From positions 4,098,501-4,162,500 of the forward strand of contig OZ005698.1 in NCBI GenBank assembly GCA_963930775.1: a stretch of 64,000 bases of DNA, in the 5' to 3' direction. Made by a program: the position numbers and the translations under genes. The stretch comes from Cliona cf. orientalis. Lineage: Eukaryota; Porifera; Demospongiae; Clionaida; Clionaidae. This document shows positions 56,601 through 62,600 of this stretch, in pieces. The notes under the pieces were generated by a model. The model ran no database searches and had not been told where the DNA came from. It worked only from the letters and a program-made list of their open reading frames with translations. Every line of letters begins with the position of its first letter. Position 1 is the first letter of the stretch.

Positions 56601-59600
56601 AGCCACAGTACAGTGCTACTGAGCAAAAGATTACTTTTTTAATAACTTTGCATGTGCACTTATTTTGACCAGTAATAAACAGAAATAGTGATTTTAGCTG
56701 CAGTAGTAGTGTACAAGGCTCCAAAGGAAGACCCTTCCGTAACAGAAGGTATGACGTATCGTGACATCGATGTAACAATCACGTGCACAATATATAGCAA
56801 TATAAATTGAGAATAAATTGGCCGTTGGAAGATTTGGACAGCATAAGGCAGGACTTAGTAAGTAAAAAAAATGCCTAGTGTTTGCCTGTTATTAACGTAC
56901 AAGGCTGATACGAGCAGCCGCATAGTCAAGCACAACGTGTCCGCCCTACCATACTTCTTTTGAGGCTTTGGAGGAAACAAACATTATTGATCCGACTATT
57001 GCTAGTATCTTACCTTGTTTAGATCGATAAGAAGCGATGAGCTTCTCAACATTCGACGTTTACAATGCCATTCTCTCGTTTCAGATCACCAGGGGGCATG
57101 GTCAATCAAAACGTCATTTTTAATGCACGTGTGTTCAGGGCAATGTCATCAGTAAGGACCCTGACCCGTCTGGAGCAACTGGCGGAAATGTTTGCTTCCG
57201 GATTCGGCGTTTCCTGCAAAATATTCGCAGTTCCATGCATGCACTAGGATTGTTAATGCATAAGGATGATGCATAAAACGTAATATCAGCTCTTAACTAA
57301 AAATTTCATGCAAGATTGAGTGCCTAACTTAAGTTGGCCATATCTTATACTATTTTTGTAAATATCTCTAAGACTGTTTGTAGTTAAGACTTCATATTTA
57401 GCGTAAAGGTGTGTCCTATTGGTGCCTATCTTCATCTCAAATCGGTGTCCTTAACTATAATCGAGTGTTGTGATAGAGTGCCTAACGTAACAATCAATAA
57501 TTTCGGACATTTTTGCATACTGAAGCTCTATGAAAGGTGAGCTCAGCCTGCCACTTGAGATGTAGATAGTCCATCCATTGACCTAACTGGGTACCAAGTG
57601 AGAACAGAATACATGCAAGTTTCACCCGAAAAATTTGCAACAACCATATACTGGTAATAATTTACTCTCTTGCTCAGTAGCACTGTACAACGAATGCTGT
57701 AATAAAATTAATACTGTGACCTGATTGATCTGAAGGGAGTATCTAGTTCTTATACATACAAAGCCGTATGAATTTTATGTACCATTTATTGCCGCTAAAA
57801 TAACCAGAGCTCTCTCACGCACAAAACCCTCGGCGCATTAGCTACGCATTTCAGAAAGGGGGTAAAGTGTTGGAGAGGGGGGGGGGGGAGGCTACTCTAC
57901 TTGTAGGGCTGGAGATGAGGCTAATATTATACTAACACAGTACCCTGATGTGTTTGTCTGCACTGCGGTGCCAATATCAAGTCAACTTCCCCTTACATGT
58001 TGATGATTAGCTAGCTTCTTTAAAATATCTTGAAAGCTCGGACTTTATTGGTGCAAAACTGGAGTATACTGAGCAATATTGCATGTCCAATACAATAATA
58101 CTATTACCGCTGCAAATTGTTCAATGTCATGCATGCATAGCTTAGCTAGCCAGAGAGTCAAGGATACCACAAGAATGCACATAGCATGGCAGCTAAACAT
58201 GGGTTCGATTCCCGGCGGCTGCCTGGATTTTTTCTCTTCCAGCTAGCTTTAGGATGTAGATGGGGTGATGAGAGTGTGTGTGCCCATCCTTGTTAAGCTA
58301 AGAACTTTCATGCATATCCTTAGCTGTTGAAAAAAAAGCCACTGTCATCGCATGATTGTCAAAAGCTCGCCAATGGATCATGGAGGCAGAGCATGCGCCG
58401 AGAGTTAAATAATACGTACGTACTGTATACAGCGTGCGACACACAATGTTCCATTTATACGTAAAGACAGGCTATCGTTATGCAGCTCAGGAGAAGCTTA
58501 GAATCAGTAAATGACGCCAAAACTGGCAAACAAAGCGTTTTCAGTGAAATCCACACAAATCATACGTGTGGAACCATAAGGATCCTTATAACGCCGTATT
58601 TTGGACTCGAAAATAAGGTATGTAGCAGCTAGCTTGGTAACAGACAGACACAAACACACACAGAACGGCTACCGTAATGCCGTGGCGCATGCGCCGAGGG
58701 TTAATTAGATCACACCAACACCACAGGAGCAGATCAAAGGGCACCTAAATCAGGAAGACCCCTAAAAGTAGAACAGTTTTGGAAATTTTGCCAGGGAGTC
58801 CAAATGCTATCACTAACCAGTACTACTTAGTGGCAGTGAATATGTCAGTGGGAAAAGAACAAAAATATGGTTTAGTTTCACTTCATTTTGGAAGTTTCAC
58901 TCTGATCATGCTACATGTAGGTGCTGGTACTGTAGCAACCAGAACAGTTGTCTTTTAACTAGAAGTAGGTAAGAGCCCATATAAATGTAAGAGACAGCTT
59001 AGTGGATTGACAGTATCCTGATATCGCATGTGACAATACATTCCAAAGAACAAGTATAACTAGAGCTCTCTCAAGCACAGCGCGTTGCATGGCATTAGCT
59101 ACAGTGCTCCAAGAGAAGAGAGCAAAACTTAATTTTTTTACCATTATGGGCATAACTTTTTACTCTTTAGTTTTCAACCCACTATACATGGCATGTAGGT
59201 TCAGCAATATGTCCTCTAACTATGATTAAATCACTAGTAAATGTATTGGTATGAAATCCCTATGAAATTCACACGAATAATTTCATGTTCATATCATGCA
59301 TATATCATGCATGATATTTTCATGACCATCAACCCTAGGAAACGTTAACATTTCATGGGGTCACTTACTTGTGAATATACCTATAATTTTACCATGAAAC
59401 ATAAACCAATGAAATACCTATGAAACTTTTGACCAACCAAAAGCCATGAAAACCCCATGAAACTCCAACCTATGAAACTGTGGGTAATTTGACGGGGTTT
59501 TCATAGCATATTTACCAATGAAAATGCTAGAATTTTCATGAAGTCTTCATGGTATATATTGTCATGATATACCTATGAATTACCTAAGATAATGCTATGA

Positions 59601-62600
59601 AATTTTGCTATTAGTAATACTACGAATATAGTTTAGTTAATTAACAGACTAGGTAATGCTGGTAAGTCACTGTTACTTAGGCAAACTTGCTATAATATTA
59701 ATATAGCTCTACAGCAAGCTCCAAACAGACTCAACCTGTCTAAATTGATTGCATACTGTGAGTTGTTTGTGGGTGTGTGTACTCAACCACAGATACTTGG
59801 ATATACATGTAGGTGCCTCAACTAGGCTGTCTTTTTCTTGTATCCATGGATCGATCGATATAAGTCACAAGTATGGGATAATGTAGCTAATACCAAGAAT
59901 AAATGCTCAGATAAAATCCCTAACCACATGTCCCAGTCAGTACAGTGTGCATGTGCAGATATGGCACAAAGTTTAAACCACACCCCTCATAGCAGCTGAC
60001 CAACAGCAGCTGCCACTAAGCATAATTGCGACGGGTTTGAACATCATATCTACCACCAGACTATTGACAGGCAAGATATTATAGTATAAGAACCAAGCAA
60101 GCTGTGTATTTAATAGGTACACGTATCTTTGAGACATAAACACCTCCTCCTGACCAATCAAATCACAGTATGTTACAGCTATGCTCAAAATTAATACACA
60201 CTGATAAAGGAGTTTAAATAGGTTATTGACTTGATAACCAAATACCCACTAATAGGCTTGCTCAAAATCAACTCTTAGACCTGTACCTAATAATTATTGC
60301 TTCCACATTGCATGCTAATTCTTACAAGGAAATTCCCTCAGCATCTGAAGACTTAAAGTTTCTTCTTTCTTTCTAGCAGCTGTCCAGTAGTGTACTTTGG
60401 ATAGGGATGTCCAGACACACAGTACTACAGATGGTTCACCACACAGCCAACTAAGCTAAGAGAGCTAGGCTCTAACAACTTGGTCTAGCTGTTCTACTGA
60501 ACTGCCATCTTAAACAAACTATTGTGATCTAGGATTTAAAATAGAAGCAGCTGCCACTGCACCTATGTCACATGCAATGCATGTGCACAGTCGTCTCCAT
60601 GAAAATCCCATGAAATCTTTATCATAGGTTCGTTAAAACCTATGATTTTCGTTTTCATTGATATTTCATATCCCATGAAAATTATTTCATAGCATTTTCA
60701 TATCCTATATAATCCCATGAAATTAATTTCATAGCTTTTGTACTATTAAGTTTCATAGGTTTGTTGAAACCTATGATTTTTATTTTCATAGGTTTTTAGT
60801 AAAATTATAGGTATTTCATATCCCATGAAATTATTTCATGGGATTTTCATGTCCCATGAATATCCTAGGATTTGGCTATGACGCGAGTTTCATGGTATCA
60901 TTTTATGAGTTCATAGGTTTTTCCTATACCTTTCATGAACATTTCATGGGAATACTGTCTAGTAGTGATATTATAATCAAAGTATTTGAAGTTAATATGG
61001 TTTTATGGCTTCACCAGTGAAGAGATCCTTCAAAAAAGCTTTAGATAAATATATGAGAATCACAGTGAGATACACAACCACATGTGGCACCAATGTAGGG
61101 CTACTAAGGTACAAGCCTCCAAGTAAGTTTCAACTAAACCTCCTCGGTACTTCTTCAGAAAATCCAAATTTTATGTATTTTTTGCAGCCATCTTGTTGCT
61201 GTTCGCTTTAGATCCATATTACCGTTTTTATTCGAATAGAAGCCGCACCTCGATTAATAGCTGCCCTCGAATAGTAGCCGCACATGGAGCTCTGCGAAAG
61301 AAATAGTAGCCGCATACATGCGAGAACACAATTAAGTGGGTGTGGGGTCACGATCACAAGCCACGAACGATCGCTAGTTCGAGGCAAAAACATGGCAGAA
61401 AAGGTCTTTGGCTTGATTTTGCTGCTTATTGCTGCCCTCGATTAGTAGCCGCACTCCAGCAAGGCTGAAAATAATAGTAGCTGTGGCTAGTTTTCGAATA
61501 AATACGGTATAAGGAAATTCGTGGTTTAGGGGTCCACGCTCTAGGGTATGTTAGATAAGTCCCCAAAGTTTATATATGTCAAGTCTGAACTCCTAACTTT
61601 ATGTATAAATGAAGTTACGAGTCAAAATAGGAAAAAAATTCAAAATTTAAAAACCGGAAGTATTTATATGTACATAAAACAAAATGGTAAGTAATTAGGG
61701 TGGGTGTGTCATATTTGTCAAGTTTGATCTAAAAAGTTTTGCTCTTTGCTTGGAGCACTGTACACGTTCCAGTGTTGCATACAGATAAGGGGGTGACATC
61801 AAGTCAACTTTCCTCACAGTAGCATCCAATTCTTGGAGATATTAGCTAGCAGAAGCAGAAAAAACTTGCTCTAAAGAGGTTGCTGTATTACCAATAATCT
61901 AAAGCCTGCACGGCACTGCGTGTGCTCACACAGCCAGGAACCAGTAAGGTACTGAATAAACTATAAGTTATCTCTGTAGAGCACATACATGTACATGTAC
62001 CCTGCATGCACGTTGCGCAATCTGCAGATACACTTTTGTGTGCATGGTTATTTTTGTGAATTTAAGAATAGCAGCCGCAAATAAGCACTCTCTGCACCAG
62101 ACCTAGACTAGAAAGATTGCATTTTGCATTTTAGGCTCCCTGAGATTGCTTCTGGTGCATTCTCAAGCACTAATTTGGTATACCGTATTTATTTGAATAC
62201 TATCGTGGCTACTATTAATTTCAGCCTTGCTGGAGTGCGGCTACTAATCGAGGGTGGCTTTTATTAATATTTGGAGCAACACCTCTTGATGACATTACAC
62301 AATAGACTCGATTTTCAGGACTGAATTTCGAAAGTTCAAGATAGATGATCGATTAATAAGCAGCAGAACCAAGCCAAAGACGTTTTCTGCCATGTTTTTG
62401 CCTGGAACTAAAGATCATTCATGGCTTGCGATCGTAGCCATGCCCACTTAATTGTATTCATGCATGTGTGTGGCTACTATTCGAGGACGGCTACTATTTC
62501 ATTCGCAGAGCTCCATGTGCGGCTACTATTCGAGGGCGGCTACTAATCGGGATGTGGCTTCTATTTGAATAAATATGGTACTATACTTTGTACATGTACA

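Noticed and set aside
57065-57247. 60-codon plus-strand frame starting MPFSRFRSPGG
   Set aside because: No homology recognised, no neighbouring exon of the same strand, and length expected by chance.
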